Source: Sycon ciliatum (lineage: Eukaryota; Porifera; Calcarea; Leucosolenida; Sycettidae). Taken from it: a stretch of DNA of 64,000 nucleotides. Below, in pieces: positions 50,028 through 58,621 of the stretch. Made by a program: the position numbers and the translations under genes. The notes under the pieces are model-generated. The model searched no databases, was not told the DNA's origin, and saw nothing but the letters and a program-made list of their open reading frames with translations. The stretch spans positions 5,847,035-5,911,034 of the forward strand of contig NC_088649.1 in NCBI RefSeq assembly GCF_964019385.1, given 5' to 3'. The stretch's first letter is position 1. Each line of letters begins with the position of its first letter.

Positions 50028-53000
50028 CACACAAGTCACACAGGTGCACCTTGTGCCCACGCGACAGAGGAACAGACTCAGCGAGAGGTGAAATAGGAGA
50101 TGTGACCTCGACATGGGAATGTCCTCACCATAAGACGTCAGATCTCGAGATATAGGTATCTCCTTGACAAAGAGCAGCGGGTTCAACAAAAGGTTGTGAC
50201 CTCGACAAAGCGTTGTGACCCCGGCTAAGGGTTGTGACCTCGACAAAGGGTTGTGAACTCGACAAAGGGTTGTGACCTCAGCTGAGGGTTGTGACCTCGA
50301 CAAACGGGTGTGACCTCGACAAATGGGTGTGACCTCGACAAAGCGTTGTGACCCCGGCTAAGGGTTGTGACCTCGACAAAGGGTTGTGACCTCGGCTAAG
50401 GGTTGTGACCTCGACAAATGGGTGTGCCCTCGACAAAGCGTTGTGATCTCGGCTAAGGGTTGTGGCCTCGACAAAGGGTTGTGACCTCAACAAAGGGTTG
50501 TGACCTCGGCTAAGGGTTGTGACCTCAAAAAGGGTTGTGACCTCAAAAAAGGGTTGTGAGTTTGACAAAGGGCAGTGACCTCAACAAAGAGGTGTGACCT
50601 CAACATTGTCTGCTTACCTTCGAGATGGAATTGAGTTTCAGGCCAAAACAAATGGCCACAGTTGGTACGTACAATGCATGGCAATAAAGCACAGTCCGTA
50701 CATTATGTATTTTAATTGAACCTTTTGTTCTAGTCAAACGAACGAATTGCCGCACTTTGAACACTCAAATTTCACCCCAAAAAGGGGGTGTGGTTTATAC
50801 TCTGATGATCAACTTAACGGTAATAAAGAGGATAGATGTCTGTATTTCCTGGCAAAAAAATGGGGGGGCGGCTCAAACCCCGGGAAATACAATACATTCC
50901 TTTCCCCATTTCACTGTTCACCTACCCTCTCTTTCCGTTGGCTCAACCCTCGGTCTTGATGGCGAAAGTGGATAAAGAGGATAGATGTCTGTATTTCATG
51001 GTAAAAAATGGGGGGGGGGTGCGGCTTATACCCCGGGAAATACAGTACATTCATTTCCCCACTTAACTACCGTATTTCCCCGTAAGTTAGTTCTCCCCAA
51101 TGACTTAGTACCCCCCTATAAAAAATACACTTTCCACTTCCGAGGTTATCACCCCGAAAGACAGTCCCCCCGAAAGATAGTAAGTTCGTACCCATCCTAC
51201 ATGTACAGACACCGTACAGTACATACATCATATGCACGGACACTAGATTTGCGCAGGCTTCCCACTGCGTGTCATTTACCCCCGATAAAAAAGTACTCCC
51301 CGAAAGATAGTACCACCCCCAAAAGTTAGTACTCATGCGGCTGCTAAGTTCGAAAGTTAGTACGTACTAACTTACAGGGAAATACGGTATTCACCTACCC
51401 TCTCTTTCGGTTGGCTCAACGCTCGGTCTTGATGACGAACGTGCGCGTCTTGGCCTTGATTTTGACCTGGTGGCATCAAGCAGCCCTGGCTTGGCCTTGT
51501 TCCGATTCACAGCTTGTTGGAGGTCATGCCTAGCTTGCTCTGCCACATGCTTCTGTTCAGCAAGACGTCTATTGTGTTCAGCAAGGCGGGCATTCTCCTC
51601 AGCAAGACGAGTTGTCTCCAGGGCCGCAACACGATTCTGCTCTGCCTCGTCCTCCCTCAACTTCAGTGCTTTTCGCAACTCGTCATTCTCTTTCAGGACT
51701 TGTAGAAGTCTGGCCGTCATTTCAGTGACATTGTCATCCGACTGAGTGGACAGTGTAGCTTTGCTAGTGGCCATGTCATCAGCTTCTAAAGAGAACAGCA
51801 ATAGTGACATTGACAAAGAGGCGAAAACATTGAAAAGAAGATACTGTAAGAGTTGAATCTTTAACGGGGCACAAAGTCTAGCTTTTCAACGAGAAAGAGT
51901 CCACCGTTATCTCAAGAAACGTTACACGTATGTTATTCCTTCTCTACGTAGCACTAGAGAAATAGAAGATAGGTGTGTGCTGGCAGGGTCATTAAACGGT
52001 GTGCCCGCTTCGTGGGAAAATTGGAAAAATCTTTAAACTTAAGACTCGTTACACTTTCAACTCTTACAGTAATTATCAGCGAGCCACATTAACAACAACA
52101 CTAAGTATTATAAAAGAGAGACAGGAGGCAAGAGAGATGGGCGACTGAGTGAGCAGGCATCCATCTGGTAAGCGTCAAAGTTGCTGTTCCCAAACAGAGC
52201 TCGTGTTTTCACCACAGTTAGAGCCCTTTAACTTTGATACTTTACTTTTTGTCGGTTTAAAATGCTTTTTAGTTCACTAGACTTCATTGTGACCGGTTCG
52301 GCCAGTCACTCAAGCTATGTTCAAACAGATAGCTGTAGTTGTCCGGAGATTGGACAAATATATAGTTCGAAATAGCAACAAGGATGAACAGAATGAAGAC
52401 TGCGTTCCAACTGAGTTTCAGGCATGAGGCTATCTCCCGACACTAGCTACTGGAAACTCTGGAACTTTTTTTCTGGTTTTTACTTTGAAGTACTTGGTCC
52501 GCGCGTCAGCGATATTGTCGCTTATCTTTCAGCTTTGTTTATATGTCGCCGATGCTCAAATGGCAGCCCATTTCATCCCAATTTTGGTTAGTAAGTTAGT
52601 TTACTAGTACCTGAAAGGTCTAGCTAGATTTCGATTGGATTTCGAGAGCGACGGGTGGGTGATTCTGATTGATACAGCGAGGCATCAAAATACATGATCT
52701 TGTTACGCTGTGCAGGCAAGAGCAGCGCAAGCCACAAGAAAGTACAGTGTAATCGGCTACTCGGAATCAGCTCCATTTTGCTGAACGGCCGACATCGCTC
52801 ACCTCAGGGATCGCTCCTCAAGCTGAGATCTCAGCTCCCTTACCTCCAACTCAACGCTCGGAGTATCCAGCGCGTCGTGGAGATTTGCAAGTACTGTACG
52901 CGTCGTCGTCGTCGTTCAAAATAAAATCTTGCAAAGAACGGCATCTGATTTGAACCACACAGGCTGTCGTACTGCCCACGCGAAGTCCTATAGAGAAGGC

Positions 53001-53857
53001 GACAGTCACGATCGACTTCTGTTTAGAAAATAGCCAGGCAGCGGAGAGGAAGAGAGATGAGCTTGCAAAACCAAGAGAGTCGATCGCGAGCAAATATATT
53101 TGTCACCAGCGTCGAGAGCAGCGACGAGGAGGACCGAAAAAAGTAGGAACACTTCCTTGGACAATAAATTCCTTACAGCTAGTTGTCATTCTATACCTTA
53201 CCGTCCATCGTACCAAGTTTTATCACTTCAAGTGCACGCGTTCATGTCCAAAGTCTAAGTTCAAATTGTCGAAAGATAAGCGACAATATTGCTGGCGCGG
53301 ACCAAGTAGTACTGGATAGATCCCCGTTTCTTCACAGTGCTTAGAACAAAAAGAAAACTAAGGCAACAGAGAAAACGTGCTTCAGACTGGCCAGACAGCT
53401 GTTCATCCTCACTGGCCCTGGTCTTACCTTCGACTTCCTCCACACTATGTCCGTGTGGGGTACTGACTGCACAAGCAGCTTCAGCAACAGATGCAGCCGC
53501 CATGGGGGCACTGTGAGGCACTTCTGCAAGGTTGAATTCCATCGCCGGGAAGGGGTCAATTCCATCGTCATTACCTGCCGGCAATGCCAGAGTCGTGATG
53601 TGAGGCCCACATTGTCCTGAACTAGCCATGTGCCTTGCCTCTCCGGACTGGTCACAAAGAACAACACAACACAATGACAAAGCGCAAGAAAGAGAACCCA
53701 GTCAGACCCCTGAAGAGAGGAAACCCAGAAAATATAATATTACATGTATAAGAAAGTTCACACAGACACAACCGCGCGCCCGCACACACGCACACAAACG
53801 CACACAGACTCGCAAACACACAACACACAGACTCGCAAGCACACAACCCAGAGACTC

Positions 53858-53898
<41 letters not shown>

Positions 53899-54626
53899 CC
53901 AGGTCAACTCACATCCGGTGTCATACGTCCAAGTACATCCTCAATATCATTGTCGGATAGTACGGGGCATTCGTGCAGGCCTACACCGTGTGAATTCCAC
54001 TGCTGCTGCTGCCGCAGCTGCTCATGCTGATTTTGCTGTTGCTCCTGATGCTGCAACTGTTCCTGTTGTTGTTGTTGTTGCTGCTGCTGCTGTTGTTTGC
54101 CAGCCAGAGATGACCGATCGTTTATCGGCAGTGAAACAGCTGTCTCGTTGGTAGCTACCACGCCAGTGTGTGACTTCGAGACGGCAGCATGCAACATGGA
54201 ACCATTGTTGCGGCCGGGAGGCTGACTGTTGATGAAGGCTGTGTCCAATTCATCAGGCGGCCTGAAGTTGTCCTGGGGTGATTTCAGCAAGCACAAAGGC
54301 AACGAGATATAGAGGTGGTTAGGAAACTTCTACAATTGGTTCATAACAAGTTCATAATAATTTTCACTCGGGATAAACTCATTGCCAAACACATCGCAAT
54401 GCCCAGCCAGCTCGGCCCAATTTGGGACATGGAAACAAGTCAGTATCTCATTCTGTACTTGTCGAGCGAGTTGCAATAAACGCCCCTTGCAAGAAGTGCA
54501 CAGTTGTTCCGGTCTTCAGAAAGCATGCATGATTTCTTTTCACTGCCTCAGCATCCAGCCCACCTCTGCCCATGGACACACACATGCACGTACGCACGCA
54601 CACACACACACACATACACACACACA

Positions 54627-54681
<55 letters not shown>

Positions 54682-57609
54682 GCGCACACATGTAGACACC
54701 AAGGAGCATATAAAGTACCTGACTGTTAGGAACTGAGTGAACAGAGATGCTTGTGTTTGATCCAGGCATTCCAGCATGTGCTAGTTTAATCATATGGTTG
54801 GCCACTGGCACAGTACCGACATTCAAGCTGGATCCGCATTCTTGGTAAAGACCGGATGGGGAGACCAACCGACGCCGGTCAATTTGATTCACATTAGGCA
54901 GGGCAGTGTCCGCATCGGACACGCCACTCCCACTGCTTATGTTGTTGATGTTGTCACTACTGCTGCTGCAAGAGAATGCAGCCGCGTTCACAGTATGGAC
55001 TGTTTGTGGACCCTGAGTGCAAAATAGAGAGAGTACAGAATGCGACAGAAACAACACCACTGCTGCCTTGCTGGTAGCAAGGCGGAAACAAAACAGACGG
55101 ACAGAGACACAGAGACACAGAGAGACAACAACGATCGCTCACATACGAACCTGATTATGGGTGGTGCGAGGATCGCTAGTGTTAGTGGTGGTATTGAAAG
55201 CCATTGAACCATTGCCATTGGTTTGAGAATATGGTTGAAATGGAGCTCCATTCGCACCACCACCATTATTGCAAGATGCAGAGCCACCCAGTGGAAGAAT
55301 TCCAGTTGGAGTGGTGTTGTTTGGTAATAGCCCCTACAAGGAATTGCATAGAATAATCACACGCAGAACACGGGACAATGTAGCCTTGAAGATGCAACCA
55401 CTCACAATGCCCAGCCCCAATTGTCGTCCCTAAAGAAATTAAAAGGCATTTGTGGAGATTAAAAAAAACGTATGAAACTGTACCTTCACGTGACTGCCAA
55501 AAATGATGCCAGGAACCTGTACGTCTCATGCAAGTGTCAATATTTCGACAAGTTCCACTTCGGTGCTAGGCAGCTAAGCACCAGGCGGCTGGGGGTTGCT
55601 TTCGGTACTCAAATACCCCCTACCCCCCACCCCCCACCCCCCCCCCCCCACACACACACACCCCACAAAAAACATTCCGACATGGCTTTAACTGATGTAC
55701 CCATGGCGCTGAACGTGCTATGCCTACACGGTGAATCAGGGCTGGCCGGGGCATCTCGGATGAGTGCTCCACACACCTGCATCTGAGTGGAGAGCGGCAG
55801 AAAAATTCCCTGTGACAATGGGGACAGTGTTTCGCTGTCTGTTGGTGCTGTTTGATGGTGCTGTCTGTTGGTGCTGTTTGATGCTGCTGTCTGTTGGTGC
55901 TGTTTGATGCTGCTGTCTGTTGGTGCTGTTTGATGGTGCTGTTTGATGGTCGCTCAGCGTCTGAAACTTCAAGTTACAGTACAGCAGTCTACATAGCCTC
56001 TTGTATTTCCGTGCACAAATAATGTGGCAGTAACCCCTTTATACCAGAACCCACCTCAGGCCCGTGCATGCTAGTGTGGGAACTGACATCAGAGGAGGGC
56101 GGGGGGGGGGGGGGAGGGGGGGGGAGGTTGAAGGAGTGACCACTGAATGGATTGGCATTAATGAACAGGGGGTGGGAACAAGCAAGGCCATTGGCAATTG
56201 GATTTACCGAAAAGTACAGCGAGAGCACCCCATCACCAGGTCCTTCCCTGGTCGGGGCACTTTAAAGTGGCTTACCTGCGTTCCAGAAGATTGCATTGAC
56301 ATCGGCTCCAGCTCAACGTCACCAGCAAGGGTGGCAAGAGTAGCCGTTGGTCCAGAAGAGTAGCCCTTGTCAGACGAATCCATGCCATCCTCCATTGCCG
56401 TTCTTACATTGTCCTGCCCAAATGCAGCGCCAATGGCTGGCAGGGCATTCTGCTGACCAGCGACGTCAGAGCCGTTAGAAGCAGTGCCGGTACGGGATGC
56501 AGGCAGTGCAGATGCAACCTGGACAAGACAAATACACGATAACAGAAGGATAAAAACTCGTTCAACGGCTGACATTGTTGCACGATGCGGTGTTGTTGTT
56601 ATTTCAAAGTGTGGTCCCTTTCCCTCGCCGCAATTTGAAATAAGGAAAGGAGAAAGGATCGGGAGATGGGGGGGGGGGGGGAGGGGGAGATGATAGGGGT
56701 GGGGAGGGGGGGGGGGGGCTGTAATAAGAAGAACTGCCTCGCTCTCCTACATGAGAGTGGAATATGAGTGAGATAGTTCACCTCACAACTTGCAGAACTG
56801 TGCAGAATCCACATTCTACTGTACGACACCTGCAACAACCCTGTGGGTGTTTCTGAACTGTTGTGACGTAGTCCCCTATTGTCGGTTGCCATGGCCAGAT
56901 GGAACTGTTCAGGACTGATATCTCATAGTCCCTAGCATGACATGCACTCGAGAGTTGATACTACACTAGCAGCCTACTTGATGCATATCACGGAGGTCAA
57001 ACAATTCCCTACCTGGTTTAGTCCAGCAAGCTGGTTGGTAGCTTGTTGGTATTGCTCCGTTGGTTGCTGGTAGTGTCGCTGCTGCGGTTGCTGATGCCAC
57101 AGCCACTGCTGTACATGCGGCTGTTCCTGCTGCTGTTGCAGTTGTTGTTGCTGCTGCTCCGGCTGCAGTTGTTGTTGCTGCTGCTGGAGTTGTTGTTGCT
57201 GCTGCTGCAGTTGTTGTTGCTGCTGCTGCTGCAGTTGCTGTTGCAGCTGCTGTTGCAGTTGTTGCTGCTGCTGCTGCTGCTGCAGTTGTTGTTGCTGCTG
57301 CTGTTGCAGTTCTTGTTGCAGCTGCTGTTGCAGTTGTTGCTGCCGCTGGTCCGGCTGCAGTTGTTGTTGCTGCTGCTGCTGCAGCTGCTGTTGCAGCTGC
57401 TGTTGCAGCTGCTGTTGCAGCTGCTGTTGCAGCTGCTGTTGCAGCTGCTGTTGCAGTTGCTGCTGCTGCTGCTGCAGTTGTTGTTGCGGCTGCTGTTGCA
57501 GTTCTTGTTGCAGCTGCTGTTGCAGTTGTTGCTGCTGCTGGTCCGGCTGCAGTTGTTGTTGCTGCTGCTGCTGCAGCTGCTGTTGTAGTTGCTGTTGCAG
57601 TTGTTGCTG
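29457..57609 (-). CDS. Large gene: polyQ / coiled-coil / COR-like / tandem CARD-like protein (at least 19 exons, 5' end not found)
   Basis: Coding exons in transcript order: 57609-57013, 56518-56276, 55333-55151, 55012-54719, 54272-53913, 53647-53428, 51785-51399, 46756-46716, 45968-45830, 45571-45534, 44425-44254, 43330-42945, 42007-41870, 41262-41125, 40069-39890, 35565-35127, 33908-33564, 30468-30175, 29773-29457 (stop TGA). All have AG/GT edges and matching phases (0 or 1), giving 1636 codons plus stop. Residues from the first exon seen: 1-199 polyGln; 200-632 Gln/Asn/Ser/Gly-rich; about 645-720 coiled coil; about 775-940 unrecognised ([34 protein letters not shown]); 1021-1112 two copies of a 46-residue Ser/Asp-rich exon; 1113-1430 helical region with [13 protein letters not shown], like the COR segment of ROCO/DAPK proteins; 1434-1531 and 1532-1636 CARD-like. 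Death-fold modules suggest a signalling scaffold (inference). The initiator exon is missing; an extra exon may lie at 55960-55775. Confidence 0.8.
30175..30468 (-). CDS. Penultimate exon: symmetric 98-codon CARD-like module inside the TTAA element
   Basis: Phase 1 at both ends. It reads [52 protein letters not shown] and [14 protein letters not shown]. Dropping it would leave the flanking exons in frame (33564 also ends in phase 1 and 29773 begins in phase 1), so it behaves like a cassette exon. Confidence 0.8.
30691..30799. repeat. (CA)n microsatellite within the TTAA unit
   Basis: CA array with occasional GC steps, between the CARD-like exon and the right inverted repeat. Confidence 0.94.
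31165..31677. mobile_element. TA-flanked MITE (513 bp)
   Basis: Ends GCCCTTTCCCAAAGATGC and the complement GCATCTTTGGGAAAGGGC, TA on both sides. Subterminal gttgcgaaaagttgc motifs recur on both arms. It lies in an intron of the minus-strand gene. Confidence 0.8.
31697..31762. repeat. (AG)n microsatellite
   Basis: Pure GA/AG run just beyond the MITE. Confidence 0.95.
31763..33060. other. Intron of the minus-strand gene, no further element resolved
   Basis: Holds GC-rich patches around 32170-32370 but no inverted ends or coding region that I can support. Confidence 0.45.
33070..33280 (+). other. Plus-strand open frame opposite the intron of the minus gene
   Basis: About 70 codons, ending TGA at 33280. 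It reads [20 protein letters not shown] and [20 protein letters not shown]. Composition looks protein-like, but there is no upstream exon or start that I can place. Perhaps a transposon or gene fragment. Confidence 0.25.
34111..34222. repeat. (CA)n microsatellite
   Basis: CA array with CACACCACG interruptions. Confidence 0.94.
34767..35090. repeat. Long (CA)n / (CACATA)n array
   Basis: Pure CA at 34767-34880, a 20-bp break, then CACATACA-type repeats up to about 35090, ending 37 bp before the donor of the exon 35565-35127. Confidence 0.95.
35127..35565 (-). CDS. Exon encoding a COR/winged-helix-like segment
   Basis: 147 codons. [20 protein letters not shown] resembles the L-V-V-L-x-P-x-W-L-x-D motif of COR domains. 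Then [19 protein letters not shown] and [12 protein letters not shown] follow like the helix, short-helix, strand order seen there. The family link is an inference from this pattern alone. Confidence 0.6.
35866..36010 (+). repeat. tRNA-derived SINE-like unit
   Basis: Contains a good RNA polymerase III B box (GGTTCAAGTCC, 35910-35920) with an A-box-like tgggttggtctaagacc about 35 bp before it, then a doubled tail unit tttccaaccgtgctgcgacc. No intact cloverleaf, so not a functional tRNA gene. Confidence 0.55.
36026..36766. mobile_element. Harbinger-like MITE (741 bp)
   Basis: TAA, then AGCCTAGTTCACATTCGACG at the left; CGTCGAATATGAACTAGGCT, then AA at the right. Subterminal gcgacgtaaggatcgacggg repeats on both arms. 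The related end at 17673 shares them. A 3-bp TAA target fits PIF/Harbinger. Confidence 0.78.
37016..37296. mobile_element. Foldback MITE with about 78-bp perfect TIRs
   Basis: taaaagtagaaaggaaaagg..aactagatactatatacag and its exact-looking complement at 37217-37296. Same family as the larger element at 48948. Confidence 0.85.
37431..37484. repeat. Perfect hairpin
   Basis: GTGGTACGTTTTCTGCTACC is mirrored by GGCAGCAGAAAACGTACCAC with a loop of about 14 bp. Confidence 0.8.
37886..37965 (+). repeat. SINE fragment with B box
   Basis: GTTCGAGTCCTGGTGGTGAC is followed by the same tail as at 10753-10820. The B-box match supports a tRNA-derived SINE family. Confidence 0.5.
37966..39889. other. Intron of the minus-strand gene, no element resolved
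   Basis: Contains poly-G (38838-38858) and poly-C (39486-39498) runs and unassigned AT-rich sequence. If a COR-type domain is complete, a further short phase-0 exon could hide here, but I could not find a convincing one. Confidence 0.4.
39890..40069 (-). CDS. 60-codon exon preceding the COR-like exon
   Basis: Reads [40 protein letters not shown]. Predominantly helical and amphipathic. AG/GT edges in phase 0 join 41125 and 35565. Confidence 0.7.
40917..41108. mobile_element. Mariner/Tigger-like MITE, copy 2 (192 bp)
   Basis: TA-flanked, same family as 26641-26828. It lies 17 bp from the 3' edge of exon 41262-41125. Confidence 0.82.
41125..41262 (-). CDS. Duplicated Ser/Asp-rich exon, copy 2 (downstream)
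   Basis: 46 codons, phase 0-0: [10 protein letters not shown], then [19 protein letters not shown] and [15 protein letters not shown]. About 75 percent identical in protein to the exon at 42007-41870. Acidic/Ser-rich, with no domain recognised. Confidence 0.8.
41306..41403. repeat. (CA)n microsatellite
   Basis: CA array in the intron between the duplicated exons. The matching place in the other unit (42055-42195) holds a CG-richer CACG/CACAC version. Confidence 0.93.
41870..42007 (-). CDS. Duplicated Ser/Asp-rich exon, copy 1 (upstream)
   Basis: 46 codons, phase 0-0: [45 protein letters not shown]. Both copies keep open frames and splice signals. Confidence 0.8.
42441..42842. mobile_element. 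Harbinger-like MITE, copy A (402 bp)
   Basis: TAA flanks (42438-42440, 42843-42845). Ends AGCGGGGTTCACAGAAGCTT and AAGCTTCTGTGAATCTCGCT. The interior has gcgatgcgac-type repeats. Related to copy B at 44766. Confidence 0.85.
42945..43330 (-). CDS. Exon with beta-rich-looking start and Gly/Ser/Ala-rich end
   Basis: [19 protein letters not shown], then [14 protein letters not shown], followed by a low-complexity Gly/Ser/Thr/Ala region, [13 protein letters not shown]-type sequence and [11 protein letters not shown]. Phase 1 to 0. Family unknown. Confidence 0.72.
43437..43923. mobile_element. Mariner/Tigger-like MITE, larger form (487 bp)
   Basis: TA-flanked. CAGTAAACGTGGTGTAAGCG at the left and CGCTAAACACAGGTTTTACTG at the right are imperfect inverted repeats. 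Confidence 0.72.
44254..44425 (-). CDS. Exon of unrecognised domain
   Basis: [51 protein letters not shown]. Phase 0 to 1, joins 45534 and 43330. With its neighbours it looks like an all-beta or mixed domain. No family assigned. Confidence 0.72.
44766..45186. mobile_element. Harbinger-like MITE, copy B (421 bp)
   Basis: TAA flanks. Ends GAGGGATTCACAGAAGC and GCTCGAGTGAACCCCGCTT. Interior blocks (ccgcgaaaccgggaaatc) are shared with copy A. Confidence 0.83.
45534..45571 (-). CDS. 38-nt micro-exon
   Basis: Encodes [12 protein letters not shown], phase 1 to 0, with AG (cactatttcag) and GT (gtaagt) edges. Its strict phase fit between 45830 and 44425 supports it despite the small size. Confidence 0.65.
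45830..45968 (-). CDS. Exon upstream of the micro-exon
   Basis: [20 protein letters not shown], then [16 protein letters not shown]. Phase 0 to 1. Confidence 0.7.
46119..46403. mobile_element. Foldback MITE (about 285 bp)
   Basis: Almost the entire unit is one inverted repeat: atttatagcaaagaaaagga..aggaactacaagtta on the left, mirrored on the right, with a central hairpin (gacgttctacaact..agttgtagaacgtc). A solitary arm occurs at 4448. Confidence 0.85.
46716..46756 (-). CDS. 41-nt micro-exon
   Basis: Encodes [13 protein letters not shown]. Phase 1 to 0. Its AG is preceded by a pyrimidine-rich tract (gtttgcttcttctgccgctccag). Phase agrees with the coiled-coil exon 4.6 kb upstream. Confidence 0.6.
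47333..48945 (+). mobile_element. piggyBac-like remnant (1.6 kb)
   Basis: TTAA then CCCTTCGGCACCACTGTCGA at the left and TCAGGGCTGAAAGGG then TTAA at the right. Left subterminal palindromes gacgtatatatacgtc. The plus frame at 47674-47930 reads [34 protein letters not shown], then a stop and [16 protein letters not shown], like the acidic N-terminus of piggyBac transposases. The catalytic part is missing. Confidence 0.65.
48948..49777. mobile_element. Long-TIR element (about 830 bp), same family as 37016
   Basis: Arms of about 285 bp (48948-49232 and 49478-49777) are inverted copies: gcgtatggata..gagtaactgtccaccactgt, gtgtcaggtcgtcgaacgtc on the other strand, and ggtctaccttgac. It starts directly at the TTAA that ends the piggyBac remnant. 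Confidence 0.8.
49946..50033. repeat. (CA)n microsatellite
   Basis: Nearly pure CA array. Confidence 0.95.
50100..50612. repeat. 19-bp minisatellite
   Basis: About 22 copies of GGTTGTGACCTCGACAAAG with variants (ccggctaag, aaatgggtg). It lies in the intron between exons 51399 and 46756. Each unit contains TGACCT, a nuclear-receptor half-site sequence. Confidence 0.93.
50820..51069. repeat. Tandem copy of the end of the coiled-coil exon and adjoining intron
   Basis: Unit ataaagaggatagatgtctg..gtatttcctgg occurs at 50826 and 50971. The first unit ends with ttcacctaccctctctttcc..ggctcaaccctcggtcttga, a near copy of the real exon end at 51391-51436. The second unit is cut by the MITE at 51070. 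Confidence 0.72.
51070..51387. mobile_element. TA-flanked MITE (318 bp) 12 bp from an exon end
   Basis: CCGTATTTCCCCGTAAGTTAG at the left, CTAACTTACAGGGAAATACGG at the right, TA outside. The interior repeats gaaagatagta/gttagtac. It ends immediately before the donor site of the coiled-coil exon. Confidence 0.87.
51399..51785 (-). CDS. Coiled-coil exon
   Basis: 129 codons. Heptads [20 protein letters not shown] and [19 protein letters not shown], then a basic Ser/Arg tail ([16 protein letters not shown]). Phase 1 to 1. Likely oligomerisation; the basic tail could be a nuclear signal (inference). Confidence 0.78.
51844..52069. mobile_element. TA-flanked MITE (226 bp)
   Basis: CTGTAAGAGTTGAA and TTCAACTCTTACAG as short TIRs, TA outside. 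Confidence 0.75.
52070..53427. other. Intron of the minus-strand gene, nothing resolved
   Basis: A 76-codon plus frame at 52694-52924 has no features. A GAC/GTC triplet tract lies near 52900 and 53124. No gene or element is called. Confidence 0.45.
53428..53647 (-). CDS. Exon of the Gln-rich protein
   Basis: [55 protein letters not shown]. Phase 0 to 1. Low-complexity acidic/Ala-rich linker. Confidence 0.7.
53862..53897. repeat. (CA)n microsatellite
   Basis: Short CA array next to the donor of exon 54272-53913, with actcgcaa(g/a)cacac units just before it. Confidence 0.9.
53913..54272 (-). CDS. Exon with second polyglutamine tract
   Basis: [20 protein letters not shown], then a Gln run interrupted by [17 protein letters not shown], then [20 protein letters not shown]. 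Phase 0-0. Confidence 0.75.
54587..54680. repeat. (CA)n microsatellite
   Basis: CA array next to the donor of exon 55012-54719. Confidence 0.94.
54719..55012 (-). CDS. Exon of the Gln/Ser-rich N-terminal region
   Basis: [56 protein letters not shown]. 98 codons, phase 0-0. Confidence 0.72.
55151..55333 (-). CDS. Exon of the Asn/Gly-rich N-terminal region
   Basis: [38 protein letters not shown]. 61 codons, phase 0-0. Confidence 0.7.
55775..55960 (-). CDS. Possible extra exon built on a 26-bp minisatellite
   Basis: Open for 62 codons after an AG (gaagtttcag): [20 protein letters not shown], ending [12 protein letters not shown] phase-0 donor (GTGTGG) is weak; the stronger GT two bases earlier would break phase with the next exon. 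It contains about four units of ctgtctgttggtgctgtttg. Confidence 0.3.
56276..56518 (-). CDS. Exon of the Gln-rich N-terminal region
   Basis: [58 protein letters not shown]. The motif [10 protein letters not shown] is of the D-S-G-x-x-S phosphodegron kind only in part (spacing differs). 81 codons, phase 0-0. Confidence 0.72.
57013..57609 (-). CDS. Polyglutamine exon (first exon identified)
   Basis: 199 codons, mostly Gln with Leu/Pro/Asp interruptions ([12 protein letters not shown]), then [20 protein letters not shown] and LAGLNQ. Acceptor tctctgcag lies at 57610; an in-frame stop upstream shows the exon cannot simply extend. The long open frames on the plus strand here (poly-Leu, poly-Ala) are shadows of the CAG/CTG repeat. 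Confidence 0.75.
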
Positions 57610-58621
57610 CTGCAGAGACAATCAGTCATGTCGACATCCGGCCGCGGGCCGTCCGATCAAAGTAAGTGCAGTCATGTAGATCTACATTTTGTGCCAACCT
57701 GTAGGCTACCTTCTTGCCAAAGCATTTGGACTAATTTCGGCTCCACAATCCAGTGTGTCGTTAGTACTCGTTACTACATTGTATAATAGCTTTCATGGCT
57801 GAGGTTGTCGGTATGTCTGCTGGCTCTGGTTCCCAGTATTCAGTAGCCGAGGCCGGTTGGTAAAGTAACTCCAATTTCACTTCAAGGTACCAGTGCATCT
57901 AGTGTCTGCTTCTAGTAGAGCAGCGTGCTGTCTATATTGGTTACCCCAGCAAGTGTAGGGTGTGCATAGGTCTTGGCCGTTTAATGCCGATGTACTCCGT
58001 GTGGTGTAGACCAGGTGTGCATTGGTGATTTGGTGGTCAATTCACATGGCTTCGCCAGTTGTGTGGATTAGACAGTTATCTGGTGCAAGTCTTGATCTGT
58101 CTCATTCAGATCCTGTTCGCTATCGTTGCTATATTGAGAAAATCTGTGGGTGCACATCCAGTGCATTTGCAGATTTGCATGCTTCCCTTGCGACGGGCGT
58201 ATACATGGTACATGGTATGGTACATTTTGTACATGTCCATGCAGATCTACATGATCGTACTTACGTCACGACTGCTTCGAGGAGAATCTTCATGCTGTTT
58301 TGACCCGCTAACTTTTCACACTTGTAGCGTGATGTGTATGTCCCTCAATTCTTTGCCCATATGAATTGCCGTGTTCGTCATTTTTGTTCCTTTATTCCCT
58401 GTAAGAGCCTATGAAGAGAAGGGAAGGAAAACGTTCGTTTTTACATTTCCTAAGTGTTCGGTTGGACTGGCGTGGATTGCGGAGATGCATATACCAGCCA
58501 GTCTACAGCATTGAAGAATTGTAGACGCTTCCAATTTGTTCTACAATTTTGAAGAAACTCTGAAACAGATGATTATTCGGCTGCAGTCGAGCCTCTGTAA
58601 TTCGAAGAATGTGAATCGCCG

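Noticed and set aside
57043-57665. Poly-Leu, poly-Ala and Ser/Asn/Cys-rich frames over the CAG tract
   Set aside because: Shadows of the polyglutamine exon. Only the Gln frame has splice sites and phase agreement with the downstream exons.
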